A stretch of 64,000 nt of DNA, from positions 1-64,000 of the forward strand of contig CAWGMP010000016.1 in NCBI GenBank assembly GCA_963823755.1, in the 5' to 3' direction. Below are positions 56,253-64,000 of the stretch, one piece after another. The translations under genes were made by a program, and so were the position numbers. Within the stretch, counting starts at the first letter, position 1. The number at the start of each line of letters is the position of its first letter. The notes under the pieces were generated by a model. That model was not told the origin of the DNA. It did not search any database and worked only from the letters and a program-made list of their open reading frames with translations. This stretch comes from GCA-003244245 sp963823755. Its GTDB lineage: Bacteria; Actinomycetota; Actinomycetes; Mycobacteriales; Pseudonocardiaceae.

Positions 56253-56993
56253 GTGCTTGTCCGGCGTGCGTACATCCCAGAGTCCTTGCGACCCACGGAA
56301 TTCCGAGAATGGCCGTTCACTGTGCCGTGTGTCGCCGAGTTGGCCGAGCACGGCATGATGTTCGACAGACCGGTCACATTTCTCGTCGGTGAGAACGGCT
56401 CGGGCAAGTCCACCTTGGTCGAAGCCTTCGCGGAGGCATATGGGCTGGATGCGCGCGGCGGACGAGCGGGACGCAAGTATGGCAACGACCGCCCTAAGAC
56501 AACGCTCGGTGAAGTAGTGCGCCTGGAATCAACCGCCGATGGTGCTCGCATTCGTCGAGCCCCCCGCCAGAAGCAGAAGGGCTACTTCCTGCGCGCCGAA
56601 ACCGCCTTCGGCTTCATGGAGGCGGTCAGCGGCGTGCCCGGCTACTGGGACGACGACACCTCGCAGATGAGCCACGGCGAGGGGTTCCTCACGGTCTTCT
56701 CCGCAATGTTCCGGGAGCCCGGCCTGTACCTGATGGACGAGCCTGAGGCGGCGCTGTCCTTCACGTCGTGCTTACAACTTGTCGCGCTCATTCAGAAGCT
56801 CGGCCAGAGCGGCGCGCAGGTCGTGTGTGCGATGCATTCTCCGCTCCTCGCCTCGACCCCCGGCGCGGACATCATCGAGATCGGCGATGCAGGTTTGTGC
56901 CGGACGACGTGGGACAAGCTCGAACTTGTCGACCACTGGCGCCGCTACCTCCACGACCCGAATTTCTACCTGCGACACGTCACCGACTCATGA
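56253..56993 (+). CDS. ABC-type AAA ATPase (246 aa)
   Basis: GTG start ('VLVRRAYIPESLRPTEFREW') 11 bases after the preceding stop region, with TGAGGA upstream. Walker A 'TFLVGENGSGKSTLVEAFAE', signature-like 'DDTSQMSHGEGFLTVFSAM' and Walker B 'GLYLMDEPEAALSFTSCLQL' followed by 'VVCAMHSPLLASTPGADIIE'. The layout is that of single-domain SMC/OLD-like ATPases without a coiled coil. Usually stand-alone; some relatives pair with nucleases. Its stop overlaps the kinase remnant (ATGA). Confidence 0.8.
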   Translation: MLVRRAYIPESLRPTEFREWPFTVPCVAELAEHGMMFDRPVTFLVGENGSGKSTLVEAFAEAYGLDARGGRAGRKYGNDRPKTTLGEVVRLESTADGARIRRAPRQKQKGYFLRAETAFGFMEAVSGVPGYWDDDTSQMSHGEGFLTVFSAMFREPGLYLMDEPEAALSFTSCLQLVALIQKLGQSGAQVVCAMHSPLLASTPGADIIEIGDAGLCRTTWDKLELVDHWRRYLHDPNFYLRHVTDS

Positions 56994-57399
56994 ACACCGA
57001 CGAAGCTGACGCCCATTTCGCCGGATCACCCAACGCATCCGTGACCGCTTCGGTGATGATGTCGACACTGCCGTAGACCGCTGGGAGACGGTGCACGGCG
57101 ACCTGCACTGGTCCAATCTCGTACACCCACGATTCGGGCTGCTGGACTGGGAGCTCTGGGGCCGGGGTCCCGCCGGGACCGATGCTGCGACACTTTATTG
57201 TCACAGCTTGCTGGTACCAGCGACCGCCAAGACGATTCACTCGATGTTCGCCGATGCGCTCACCAGCCCCACCGGCCGGGCCGCGCAGCTCTACATCGTC
57301 GCGCGAATGCTCCGCCGCGTCGACCTCGGCGACTACCCGGACCTCGCCGAGCCACTCACCCGGCACGCCCGCGGTTTGCTGGCGTCCTCTCCAACCTGA
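56990..57399 (+). pseudogene. Aminoglycoside-phosphotransferase-like C-terminal half, frameshifted
   Basis: 'MNTDEADAHF' overlaps the ATPase stop. The natural continuation, 'RRITQRIRDRFGDDVDTAVD' then 'VHGDLHWSNLVHPRFGLLDW', is in another frame. 'HGDLHWSN' is the kinase catalytic loop and 'LLDWE' the metal Asp. The N-terminal ATP-binding lobe is absent, so even when repaired this is a half-kinase of about 135 residues. Some genomes may encode it that way beside the ATPase, so decay is not certain. Confidence 0.6.
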
Positions 57400-57412
57400 G
57401 GCCCTCCGACCC

Positions 57413-57643
57413 TCAGCGATTCGTGAGCAGTGTGGTGATCTGTGCCATGCCGGTGACCAGGCTGGCGAGACCTTCGCGCATCTCCCGGCTCTGCTCGAGC
57501 TGTGTCTCACGCAGTTGGGTGGGCGCGCAGCGCAGCGCGAACCTCGATACGTCATGGTCGGAGTCGGCCGCCGGCACGCGGGCAGCGACAGCGTCAGAGC
57601 TGGTGAGAGCGAGCTGCTCGCGGAGCGCAGCGACATCGCTCAA
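57413..57643 (-). CDS. Possible small coiled-coil protein (76 aa)
   Basis: From a TTG start: 'SDVAALREQLALTSSDAVAA' and 'LRETQLEQSREMREGLASLV', with heptad-like spacing and a helical end. No family known to me, no clear ribosome site. Listed because codon use is gene-like and it does not overlap another gene. Confidence 0.4.
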   Translation of the reverse strand: MSDVAALREQLALTSSDAVAARVPAADSDHDVSRFALRCAPTQLRETQLEQSREMREGLASLVTGMAQITTLLTNR

Positions 57644-57758
57644 AGATGGGCCAGGCAGGTCTCGATGCCGTCGTCGGCAGCCGACATGAGGGAGCGATCG
57701 TGCTGTCGCGTCGGGACGCTGGTGTTGGCGTTGCAGGGGGGTGGTGTGTGCTCCTCGC

Positions 57759-57959
57759 TCAGCCTAACTTGCAGTCACGGAGGGCGGTGGTGAAGGTGGT
57801 CCAGGCGTGCGGGGAGATGGCCAGCACCCCGCCGGTGGGTTGTTTGGAGTCGCGTATCGCGACGGTGCCGGTGGTGACGGCGACCTCGACGCAGTTAGCG
57901 ACGTTGCTGCTGCGGCTGCTCTTGCGCCATCGGGCGCTGCTGAGATCCAGCGCAGGCAT
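57759..57959 (-). CDS. DUF397 protein (66 aa)
   Basis: 'MPALDLSSARWRKSSRSSNV' and 'ANCVEVAVTTGTVAIRDSKQ' through 'ISPHAWTTFTTALRD' are the complete DUF397 domain. Such proteins are almost always encoded just downstream of a Scr1-type XRE regulator, as here (46 bases). Members are thought to act with or oppose that regulator in differentiation or toxin-antitoxin-like control. Confidence 0.92.
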   Translation of the reverse strand: MPALDLSSARWRKSSRSSNVANCVEVAVTTGTVAIRDSKQPTGGVLAISPHAWTTFTTALRDCKLG

Positions 57960-58005
57960 CCCGGGCTCCTCTCCAATGGTCGTGCAGCCCTGCGCGGTCC
58001 GCCGG

Positions 58006-58854
58006 TCAGCTGAACTCGGTGGCGATCTGAGCGATCAGTGCCGCCGTTGCAGCGGGTGCAAGGGCTGCATGCAGCATATTCCCAAGCGCCAGCCGATAAG
58101 CCGCCAGATCGACCTCCTCCTCCAGGAACAGCCCGGTCGCGTGGTTTTCCAAGAACACGAGCGCCGGTTCCTCGGCGAACTCTAGGATCACAAACGGTCC
58201 TCGCAACCCAGCGTGGGCCCCGGCCGCTAGTGGCACTATCCGCAGCGTTACGTGTGGTTGCTCCGTGGTGCTGAGTAGGTGTTGAAGTTGTCGGTGCATC
58301 ACCCCGGGCTCGCCGATCGGGCGACGCAGTGCACCCTCATCGACCACCGCGAAGAACTGAGGCGCGTTGGCCCGCGCCAGTAGTGCTTGACGCGCCATCC
58401 GGGAAGCCACCAGGTTGTCCAGTTCAGCTTCAGAGATCGTCGGCTCGACGCCCTGGATGATCGCCCGCGCGTATTCGGCGGTCTGCAGCAGACCTGGCAC
58501 GAAAAGCGCTTCGTAGTTCTGCACCCGGGTGGCCTTTGCCTCGAAGTCGATCAGGCTGCGCCACAGTTGGGGCAGTCCTGGCTGGCGGGTCCACCAGCCC
58601 CGTTCCTCCGAGCGGCGGACCAGGTCGAGCAGCTTGTCGCGGGTGGACGCGGGCACCTGGTACAGCCCCAACAAAGCCGCGACGTCCTCGATCTGCAGGC
58701 CGCTGTTGCCGGTCTCGATCCGGCTGATCTTGCTGGGTGACATGCCCATACGCTTGGCGACCTCGGCACCGGACAGCCCTGCCTGCTCGCGCAAGGTGCG
58801 CAGCTCGGCGGCGACCTGCCGGGACCGGACCGAGGTGTGGGGGTTGCCGGGCAT
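58006..58854 (-). CDS. Scr1-family XRE transcriptional regulator
   Basis: 282 residues from 'MPGNPHTSVRSRQVAAELRT'. The N-terminal helix-turn-helix (about 15-70: 'GLSGAEVAKRMGMSPSKISR') is followed by the Scr1 C-terminal domain ('WWTRQPGLPQLWRSLIDFEA', 'LFVPGLLQTAEYARAIIQGV', 'ALVFLENHATGLFLEEEVDL'). Upstream of its DUF397 partner on the same strand, and divergent from the small gene at 58925. The shared ~70-base gap contains CTTGCA repeats that could be its operator. Confidence 0.9.
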   Translation of the reverse strand: MPGNPHTSVRSRQVAAELRTLREQAGLSGAEVAKRMGMSPSKISRIETGNSGLQIEDVAALLGLYQVPASTRDKLLDLVRRSEERGWWTRQPGLPQLWRSLIDFEAKATRVQNYEALFVPGLLQTAEYARAIIQGVEPTISEAELDNLVASRMARQALLARANAPQFFAVVDEGALRRPIGEPGVMHRQLQHLLSTTEQPHVTLRIVPLAAGAHAGLRGPFVILEFAEEPALVFLENHATGLFLEEEVDLAAYRLALGNMLHAALAPAATAALIAQIATEFS

Positions 58855-58924
58855 AGCGCGCACTATGCACCTGCGAGGCACCCTATCCAATCACTCGATC
58901 GAGTTATTGCTTGCATCACTTGCA

Positions 58925-59176
58925 ATGTCTGATGTTTCCGGTATGGACCCGATGAAGCGTGAGTGCAAGACCACGGGGCAGGTCGTGGTCGAGAAGACCT
59001 GGGAGATCCCAGCGAACGGCGGCAAGGGACCGGTCACCGTCGTCGTGCGGATGCCCAATATGTTGATCATCGACTCGCAGGGCAGGCACATCCTCGTCGC
59101 ACCCGAGCAGGCCAACCTGGTGAGCACCAAGATGGGCGAGGTCGCCGACTGGATCCGCAACGCAGCCGCCGGCTGA
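58925..59176 (+). CDS. Small conserved-looking protein of unknown function (about 83 aa)
   Basis: 'CKTTGQVVVEKTWEIPANGG', 'KGPVTVVVRMPNMLIIDSQG' and 'NLVSTKMGEVADWIRNAAAG' read as a compact beta-rich domain with a C-terminal helix. Three in-frame ATGs (58925, 58943, 58952) are possible; none has a clear ribosome site, and 58925 is a guess. Divergent from the Scr1 regulator and about 60 bases upstream of bioB. Confidence 0.55.
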   Translation: MSDVSGMDPMKRECKTTGQVVVEKTWEIPANGGKGPVTVVVRMPNMLIIDSQGRHILVAPEQANLVSTKMGEVADWIRNAAAG

Positions 59177-59235
59177 GTCGTGGCGAACCGTGCGGCAGAC
59201 TGGTCGAGCAACACCGCCGTCGAGAGGAGCAGCCC

Positions 59236-60252
59236 GTGACCCGTCCGCAGGCCGACGTGCTGGCCGTCGCCCGCGAGCAGGTTCTCGAACATGGGGTGCG
59301 ACTGCAGGAACCACAGGTGCTCGCGGTGCTGCAGCTGCCTGATGACCGGCTGGAGGAGCTGCTCGCGCTGGCGCACGAGGTGCGGATGCGCTGGTGCGGC
59401 CCGGAGGTCGAAGTCGAGGGCATCGTCAGTGTCAAGACCGGTGGCTGCCCGGAGGACTGCCACTTCTGCTCGCAGTCCGGCCAGTTCAACTCGCCGGTGC
59501 GAGCGGTGTGGCTGGACATCCCCGGTCTGGTCGAGGCCGCCAAGCAGACCGCGGCCACCGGAGCGACCGAGTTCTGCATCGTGGCCGCCGTGCGCGGGCC
59601 GGACCGGCGGTTGATGTCCCAGGTCAAGACGGGCATCGACGCCATCCGTGCTGAGCCTCAGACCGAGCATCTCAACGTCGCCTGCTCGCTGGGCATGCTC
59701 ACCCAAGACCAGGTGGACGAGCTGGCCGCCCTCGGGGTGCACCGCTACAACCACAACCTGGAGACCGCGCGCTCGTATTTCCCGACCATGGTGACCACGC
59801 ACACCTGGGAGGAGCGCTTCCAAACCCTGCAGATGGTGCGCGACGCCGGGATGGAGGTCTGCTGCGGCGGCATCATCGGGATGGGGGAGTCGGTGGCGCA
59901 GCGTGCCGAGTTCGCCATCCAGCTCGCCTTGCTGGCGCCCCATGAGGTGCCGATGAACTTCCTGATCCCGCAGCCCGGCACGCCGTATGAGAGCTACGAG
60001 GTGATGGACGGTGCCGACGCGCTGCGGACAGTCGCGGCATTCCGGCTCGCACTGCCCCGCACGGTGTTGCGCTTCGCTGGTGGCCGGGAGCTCACGCTGG
60101 GGGATCTGGGTGCGGAGCGGGGCATGCTCGGCGGCATCAACGCGATCATCGTGGGCAACTACCTGACCAATCTGGGTCGTCCCGCGCAGGCCGACCTGGA
60201 GATGCTCGCCGAACTGCGGATGCCGATCAAGGCGTTGGGTCAGACGTTGTGA
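59236..60252 (+). CDS. bioB: Biotin synthase BioB
   Basis: GTG start ('MTRPQADVLAVAREQVLEHG') after GAGAGGAGC. The radical SAM cluster is 'GGCPEDCHFCSQSGQF' (CxxxCxxC). 'HRYNHNLETARSYFP', 'CCGGIIGMGESVAQRAEF' and 'NFLIPQPGTPYE' are the other signature blocks. It inserts sulfur into dethiobiotin to make biotin. 338 residues. The stop overlaps the next gene, which is its dedicated partner. Confidence 0.95.
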   Translation: MTRPQADVLAVAREQVLEHGVRLQEPQVLAVLQLPDDRLEELLALAHEVRMRWCGPEVEVEGIVSVKTGGCPEDCHFCSQSGQFNSPVRAVWLDIPGLVEAAKQTAATGATEFCIVAAVRGPDRRLMSQVKTGIDAIRAEPQTEHLNVACSLGMLTQDQVDELAALGVHRYNHNLETARSYFPTMVTTHTWEERFQTLQMVRDAGMEVCCGGIIGMGESVAQRAEFAIQLALLAPHEVPMNFLIPQPGTPYESYEVMDGADALRTVAAFRLALPRTVLRFAGGRELTLGDLGAERGMLGGINAIIVGNYLTNLGRPAQADLEMLAELRMPIKALGQTL

Positions 60253-60434
60253 GCTTCTGTGACTCGTGTGGGCGCCCGGTTCAGGAGGGGGAGCATGCCC
60301 GCTGCGCCCGCCGCCGCGACCTGGAGCCACCCCGGTACTGCCCGGAATGCGCACGCCGGATGGTGGTGCAGGTGACGCCGACGGGCTGGTCGGCGCGGTG
60401 CAGCGCGCACGGCTTGCATCCGGGGCCGAGATGA
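60249..60434 (+). CDS. bsaP: Biotin synthase auxiliary protein BsaP (61 aa)
   Basis: GTG start inside the bioB stop (GTGA). 'FCDSCGRPVQEGEHARC' and 'PPRYCPECARRMVVQVTPTG' give the conserved Cys pairs of BsaP, a small metal- or cluster-binding protein that actinobacterial BioB needs for full activity. The order and overlap with bioB are as expected. Confidence 0.9.
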   Translation: MSFCDSCGRPVQEGEHARCARRRDLEPPRYCPECARRMVVQVTPTGWSARCSAHGLHPGPR

Positions 60435-60997
60435 GCTCCGTGCAAGTGCAGGTCGAGCCGGTTCCCGAGCCACCACCATCTCGGCGTCGTGCGATCGTCC
60501 GCGCCGACCTGCTGCCTGCGCTGGGCGTGCTGGGCGTGGTGGCCGTGCTGGGCCTGCCGCTGGGCGCCCTGTGGTCCTGGCTCGCGCCACCAGAGTTGGT
60601 CGTGCGCTCGCCCCGCGCTGCCACGCCGGGCGGCGTGTTGCCCTTCGTCGGGCAGACCGAGCACCGCTTCGACGACATGGCGATCTTCGTGCTGCTCGGG
60701 CTGGCCGCCGGGGTGCTCACGGGTGCGGCGCTGTGGCAGCTTCGGCGCCGTCGTGGCCCTCTGGTGGTGGTCGCCGCAGTGCTCGGCTCGCTGGCGGCGG
60801 GGTGGCTCGCGTTGCGTGCCGGACTGTGGTTGGGCCAGGCGCACTACCCCGATCTGGCCGGCACCGGCGCGCCGTTCCCACAACCTCCGGTGCTGGAGTC
60901 AGGCTGGGTGATCGTGGGGCAACCCTTCGGTGTGGCCGTCACCTACTGCATCACCACGGCCTGGAACCGCTCCGACGACCTGAACACCGGATCGTGA
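60431..60997 (+). CDS. DUF2567-like membrane protein
   Basis: 188 residues, ATG overlapping the bsaP stop. Helices: 'LLPALGVLGVVAVLGLPLGA', 'MAIFVLLGLAAGVLTGAALW', 'LVVVAAVLGSLAAGWLALRA' and 'GWVIVGQPFGVAVTYCITTA'. The 'LWSWLAPPELVVRSP' loop is typical of DUF2567 proteins, commonly found after bioB/bsaP in actinobacteria. A transport-related role in biotin supply is sometimes assumed but unproven. Confidence 0.85.
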   Translation: MSSVQVQVEPVPEPPPSRRRAIVRADLLPALGVLGVVAVLGLPLGALWSWLAPPELVVRSPRAATPGGVLPFVGQTEHRFDDMAIFVLLGLAAGVLTGAALWQLRRRRGPLVVVAAVLGSLAAGWLALRAGLWLGQAHYPDLAGTGAPFPQPPVLESGWVIVGQPFGVAVTYCITTAWNRSDDLNTGS

Positions 60998-60999
60998 GA

Positions 61000-61668
61000 T
61001 CAGTTGCGGCTGGTTTTCTCGGCGAACTGGCTCAGTGGTACCGGCACTGCCCGCAGCGTCCGCAGGAACGCCGCTTCGCGCACCAGCAGCGTTCGCACCA
61101 GGCGCAACCGATCTCCAGGATCGCGTTCTTCGAGTAAAGCTTGCCGGTCCTCCAGGGTCAGCAGGCAGTCCGCGGCCAGGAGATGTGCCAGCGCCGCGAC
61201 GTCGACGTCATCCTTGGGCTCGTCCCAGTCCCCGTGCTGCCATGCCGCCCAGCAATACTGCTTGTGGGCTTCCCGAGCTGAGCGGGCCAGCATCGGCAGG
61301 ACTAGTGACTGCTCTGCTGGTGGGTCGTCATCGGGCACCCACTCGATGCTGCCGACCAGGTAGGGCGCTGAGGTGTTGTCGATATCGAGCAGCCGGAACC
61401 GCTTCTCGCCACGGGTGACGATGTCGAAGCGACCGTCGGGAAGCCGTCGGGCCTCCTTGAGCACGGCGGTGCATCCGATGTCGTGGGTCTCCTCCGCAGA
61501 GTCCAGACTCTGCTTGACCGCGATCACCCCGAAGCTGCGGCCGGGCACGGCGCCGGTCACCAGGTCGACAGTCAACTGCCGGTAACGGGGCTCGAAGATA
61601 TGCAGCGGAAGCGCTGCACCCGGTAGCAGCACAGTGCCCAGCGGGAACAACGGGACGGTCTCGGCCAC
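61000..61668 (-). CDS. Lon N-terminal (substrate-binding) domain protein
   Basis: 'MAETVPLFPLGTVLLPGAAL' and 'PLHIFEPRYRQLTVDLV' begin the Lon-N/PUA-like domain; 'VIAVKQSLDS' and 'DIVTRGEKRFRLLDID' continue it. No ATPase or protease domain follows; 222 residues is the usual length of the stand-alone protein. Probably a chaperone- or adaptor-like protein of unknown targets. Convergent with the DUF2567-like gene. Confidence 0.88.
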   Translation of the reverse strand: MAETVPLFPLGTVLLPGAALPLHIFEPRYRQLTVDLVTGAVPGRSFGVIAVKQSLDSAEETHDIGCTAVLKEARRLPDGRFDIVTRGEKRFRLLDIDNTSAPYLVGSIEWVPDDDPPAEQSLVLPMLARSAREAHKQYCWAAWQHGDWDEPKDDVDVAALAHLLAADCLLTLEDRQALLEERDPGDRLRLVRTLLVREAAFLRTLRAVPVPLSQFAEKTSRN

Positions 61669-61700
61669 CTGTCAACGTTACGACGCTGGGGGTGAATCTG

Positions 61701-62429
61701 CTAAGTGAAGGGCGGGTCCTGGACATGCCGGGGTTCTGGTGGTCGCAGCACGGCGAAGGGGTCGGTGACGCGCATACCGCGTTCGGCGAAGCAGTACAGC
61801 GCCGCCGGCCGGCCGCCGGACGGTCCCGGCGTGGTGGTGCCTCCGGTGGAGACCAGGACCCCACGCCGGGCCAGTACCCGCTGTAGGTTGGTCGCCGATA
61901 CCCGGTGACCCAAGGCAGCGGAGTAGAGCTCGCGGAGCCCCGAAATGGTGAACTCGGGTGGCGCCAGGGCGAATCCGAGATTGGTGTAGGAGAGCTTGGC
62001 GCGCAGCCGGTCCCGGGCGCGACGCACGATCAGGCCGTGGTCGAACGCGGAGCACGGCGACCCTCGCAGGGCATCCGCCACCGGGTGCCACGCTGTGTCC
62101 TCGGGCAGCGAGGGATCGGCCCCGCAGGGCACCAGCCCGAGGAACGCGGTGGCCACGGTGCGCCGATGCGGCATCCGATCCGGCGTGCTGAACACCTCCA
62201 GCTGCTCCACGTGCGCTACCTCGCGGACGTCCACCTTCTCGGCGAGCTGGCGCAGCACTGAGGTCTGCACGTCCTCGCAGTCGCTGAGCCGCCCGCCCGG
62301 TAAAGCCCAGCGCCCGGCCTGGGGCTCGATACCGCGTTGCCACAACAGCACCTGCAACCGGCCATCACGAACCTGCAGCACCGCAGCGAGGACCTCGTGC
62401 ATCGCGAGCCCAACGCTGTTATCATTCAT
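61701..62429 (-). CDS. nrtR: NrtR-type Nudix transcriptional regulator of NAD synthesis
   Basis: 242 residues from 'MNDNSVGLAMHEVLAAVLQV'. The N-terminal Nudix-fold domain ('LQVLLWQRGIEPQAGRWALP', 'GGRLSDCEDVQTSVLRQLAE') lacks a full Nudix catalytic box (no REXXEE). The C-terminal winged helix ('KLSYTNLGFALAPPEFTISG', 'HRVSATNLQRVLARRGVLVS') binds DNA. Divergent from nadA across 64 bases that contain an inverted repeat. NrtR proteins repress nad genes and respond to ADP-ribose or related ligands. Confidence 0.85.
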   Translation of the reverse strand: MNDNSVGLAMHEVLAAVLQVRDGRLQVLLWQRGIEPQAGRWALPGGRLSDCEDVQTSVLRQLAEKVDVREVAHVEQLEVFSTPDRMPHRRTVATAFLGLVPCGADPSLPEDTAWHPVADALRGSPCSAFDHGLIVRRARDRLRAKLSYTNLGFALAPPEFTISGLRELYSAALGHRVSATNLQRVLARRGVLVSTGGTTTPGPSGGRPAALYCFAERGMRVTDPFAVLRPPEPRHVQDPPFT

Positions 62430-62452
62430 GTTTTCGATTGTAAGGCGAAAAC
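62430..62452. promoter_or_regulatory. Probable NrtR operator
   Basis: GTTTTCG, nine bases, then CGAAAAC form a perfect inverted repeat beginning directly at the nrtR start codon and lying 41 bases before nadA. The position suits control of both genes. The binding itself is inferred from position and the regulator's identity. Confidence 0.55.
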
Positions 62453-62493
62453 CAGGGCAGAGGCCAGCGTGGGGTGCTGGCGAGGGAGGCGAT

Positions 62494-63510
62494 ATGGCCG
62501 CTACCGCTGCGTCGGAGTGGACCCACGCTGGCCGGTCGAGGCCGGAGCTGGATCGACAGTGGCGCCAGGAGGTGCGCGACCTTGCCCGGCAGCGCGACGT
62601 GGTGCTGCTCGCACACAACTACCAGGTACCCGAAATCCAGGACGTCGCCGATCACGTGGGGGACTCGCTGGCCCTGTCCCGCATCGCGGCCGACTGCTCG
62701 GCGAGCACCATCGTGTTCTGCGGCGTGCACTTCATGGCCGAGACCGCGAAGATCCTCGCGCCGGACAAGACCGTGCTCATCCCGGACGCGCGGGCGGGCT
62801 GCTCGCTGGCCGACTCCATCGACGCCGAGCAGCTCCGGGCCTGGCGCAGCGAACACCCGGGCGCTGCGGTGGTGTCCTATGTGAACACCACCGCCGAGGT
62901 CAAGGCCGAGACCGACGTCTGCTGCACGTCGTCCAACGCAGTCCAGGTGGTCGACTCGATCCCGGCGGACCGTGAGGTGCTGTTCCTGCCCGATCAGTTT
63001 CTCGGCGCGCACGTGCAGCGGGTCACCGGCCGGCGCAACCTGCAGATCTGGGCCGGAGAATGCCATGTGCATGCTGGGATCAACGGCTCCCAACTGGCGG
63101 CGAAGGCCGCCGCAGCGCCCGATGCCGAGCTCTACATCCACCCGGAGTGTGGCTGCGCGACCAGTGCTCTGTACCTGGCGGGCGAGGGCGTGGTCGCTGC
63201 GGAGCGGGTGCGGATCCTGTCCACCGGCGGCATGCTGGATGCCGCCCGGGCCACCGGGGCCCGGGAAGTGCTGGTGGCCACCGAGATCGGCATGTTGCAC
63301 CAGTTGCGGCGCGCGGCCCCCGAGGTCGACTTCCGCGCGGTGAACGACCGGGCCTCCTGCCGTTACATGAAGATGATCACTCCAGAGGCGCTGTTGCGCT
63401 CGTTGCGCGACGGCGTCGACGAGGTGACCGTTCCTGCCGAGGTCGCGCGGCGGGCCCGTGGCGCGGTGCAACGCATGATCGCTATCGGTCGGCCGGGCGG
63501 CGCCGAGTGA
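62494..63510 (+). CDS. nadA: Quinolinate synthase NadA
   Basis: 338 residues, ATG after GGGAGGC. 'VVLLAHNYQVPEIQDVADHV', 'GDSLALSRIAADCSASTIVF' and 'HFMAETAKILAPDK' start the enzyme. Cluster cysteines lie in 'TDVCCTSSNAV', 'CGCATSALYL' and 'DRASCRYMKM'. Condenses iminoaspartate with dihydroxyacetone phosphate. Its stop overlaps the nadB start. Confidence 0.95.
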   Translation: MAATAASEWTHAGRSRPELDRQWRQEVRDLARQRDVVLLAHNYQVPEIQDVADHVGDSLALSRIAADCSASTIVFCGVHFMAETAKILAPDKTVLIPDARAGCSLADSIDAEQLRAWRSEHPGAAVVSYVNTTAEVKAETDVCCTSSNAVQVVDSIPADREVLFLPDQFLGAHVQRVTGRRNLQIWAGECHVHAGINGSQLAAKAAAAPDAELYIHPECGCATSALYLAGEGVVAAERVRILSTGGMLDAARATGAREVLVATEIGMLHQLRRAAPEVDFRAVNDRASCRYMKMITPEALLRSLRDGVDEVTVPAEVARRARGAVQRMIAIGRPGGAE

Positions 63511-64000
63511 CGGCCTGGGAGGTCGCCGCAGACCTCGCGGTGGTCGGCACCGGTGTCGCCGGGTTGGCCGCTGCGTTGCGTGCCGCCGAACTCGGCCTGC
63601 GGGTGGTGACCGTCACCAAGTCCACCGTCGAGGATGGCAACACACAATGGGCGCAGGGCGGCATCGCGGTGGCGATACCGGGTACCGGTGACAGTGTGGA
63701 CGCTCACGTGGCCGACACGCTGGCGGCCGGCGCCGGACTGTGCGACGAGGTCGCTGTGCGGACGATCCTGGCTGCCGGCCCGGCCGCGGTCAGGTCGCTG
63801 CGAGCCCGCGGCGCCGTCTTCGACAGCACTCGAAACGGTGATCGTTGGGCGGACTTGCAGCGCACCCGGGAGGGCGGACATCTGGCTTTCCGGGTGATCC
63901 ACGCGGGTGGTGACGCCACCGGAGCCGAGATCGAGCGGGTGCTGGCCGCAGCGGCCCGCAGCGGGCAGTTGCCGTTGCTGGAGGGACAGACGGTCACCGA
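63507..64000 (+). CDS. nadB: L-aspartate oxidase NadB (cut by window edge)
   Basis: GTG start (63507) overlaps the nadA stop. 'VAADLAVVGTGVAGLAAALR' is the FAD-binding loop, 'SVEDGNTQWAQGGIAVAIPG'-like sequence follows (here 'STVEDGNTQWAQGGIAVA'), and 'RTREGGHLAFRVIHAGGDAT' holds the active-site region. About 165 of the usual ~550 residues are in the window. Oxidises L-aspartate to iminoaspartate for NadA. Confidence 0.93.
   Translation, partial: MTAWEVAADLAVVGTGVAGLAAALRAAELGLRVVTVTKSTVEDGNTQWAQGGIAVAIPGTGDSVDAHVADTLAAGAGLCDEVAVRTILAAGPAAVRSLRARGAVFDSTRNGDRWADLQRTREGGHLAFRVIHAGGDATGAEIERVLAAAARSGQLPLLEGQTVT

Overview
The DNA is high-GC and actinobacterial. A Pseudonocardiaceae source (Saccharopolyspora-like) fits best: there are two calerythrin-type EF-hand proteins, a DUF397 gene beside a Scr1/XRE regulator, a BsaP-type biotin synthase partner, and SpoIIAA-like, DUF6158 and DUF2567 proteins. 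Genus is inference.

Layout. 1-5,700 is a pile of mobile DNA: a recombinase-in-trio (RIT) element lies against an IS3-family element, and that IS3 element is itself interrupted by two short elements. The two insertions share the RIT style of ends and carry only wrecked tyrosine-recombinase genes. 5,700-10,900 is a decayed integrative-element landing zone, with tRNA 3'-end remnants, a many-times frameshifted integrase, an A+T-richer HExxH protein and an intact HNH endonuclease. 10,900-16,400 is mostly gene-poor or pseudogene DNA with one EF-hand gene. 16,400-19,700 holds a frameshifted nucleoside-phosphorylase-like gene, a membrane-anchored alpha/beta hydrolase and a DUF1345-like membrane protein.

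The most interesting system is the minus-strand operon at 27,327-19,765. One protein is AT-ACP. The next is a roughly 1,780-residue megasynthase read as KS, a Cys-less second KS (chain-length-factor-like), KR, DH and a C-terminal enediyne-type hot-dog thioesterase. The last is an AveC-like membrane protein. The parts resemble PUFA and enediyne synthases, but the order and the split differ from the standard architectures I know.

28,400-36,100 is a graveyard of truncated genes mixed with small intact ones (SpoIIAA-like, DUF6158, two GNATs, VOC, DHFR-like, ABM). 36,300-39,400 has a TOTE-type primase-helicase and a membrane protein. 40,400-43,250 is a run of overlapping genes ending in a heme-peroxidase-family enzyme that lacks the expected distal His. 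43,500-49,800 is a three-gene unit: GCS2/ATP-grasp ligase, asparagine-synthase-type amidotransferase and S9 peptidase. 49,900-64,000 is more housekeeping in character: aminotransferase, GlgX, helicase-associated protein, AAA ATPase, DUF397/Scr1 pair, bioB-bsaP, Lon-N protein, and nrtR divergent from nadA-nadB (nadB is cut by the window edge).

Several otherwise intact genes carry a single frameshift next to a short run of G or C. These may be base-calling errors rather than real mutations, and the affected entries say so.
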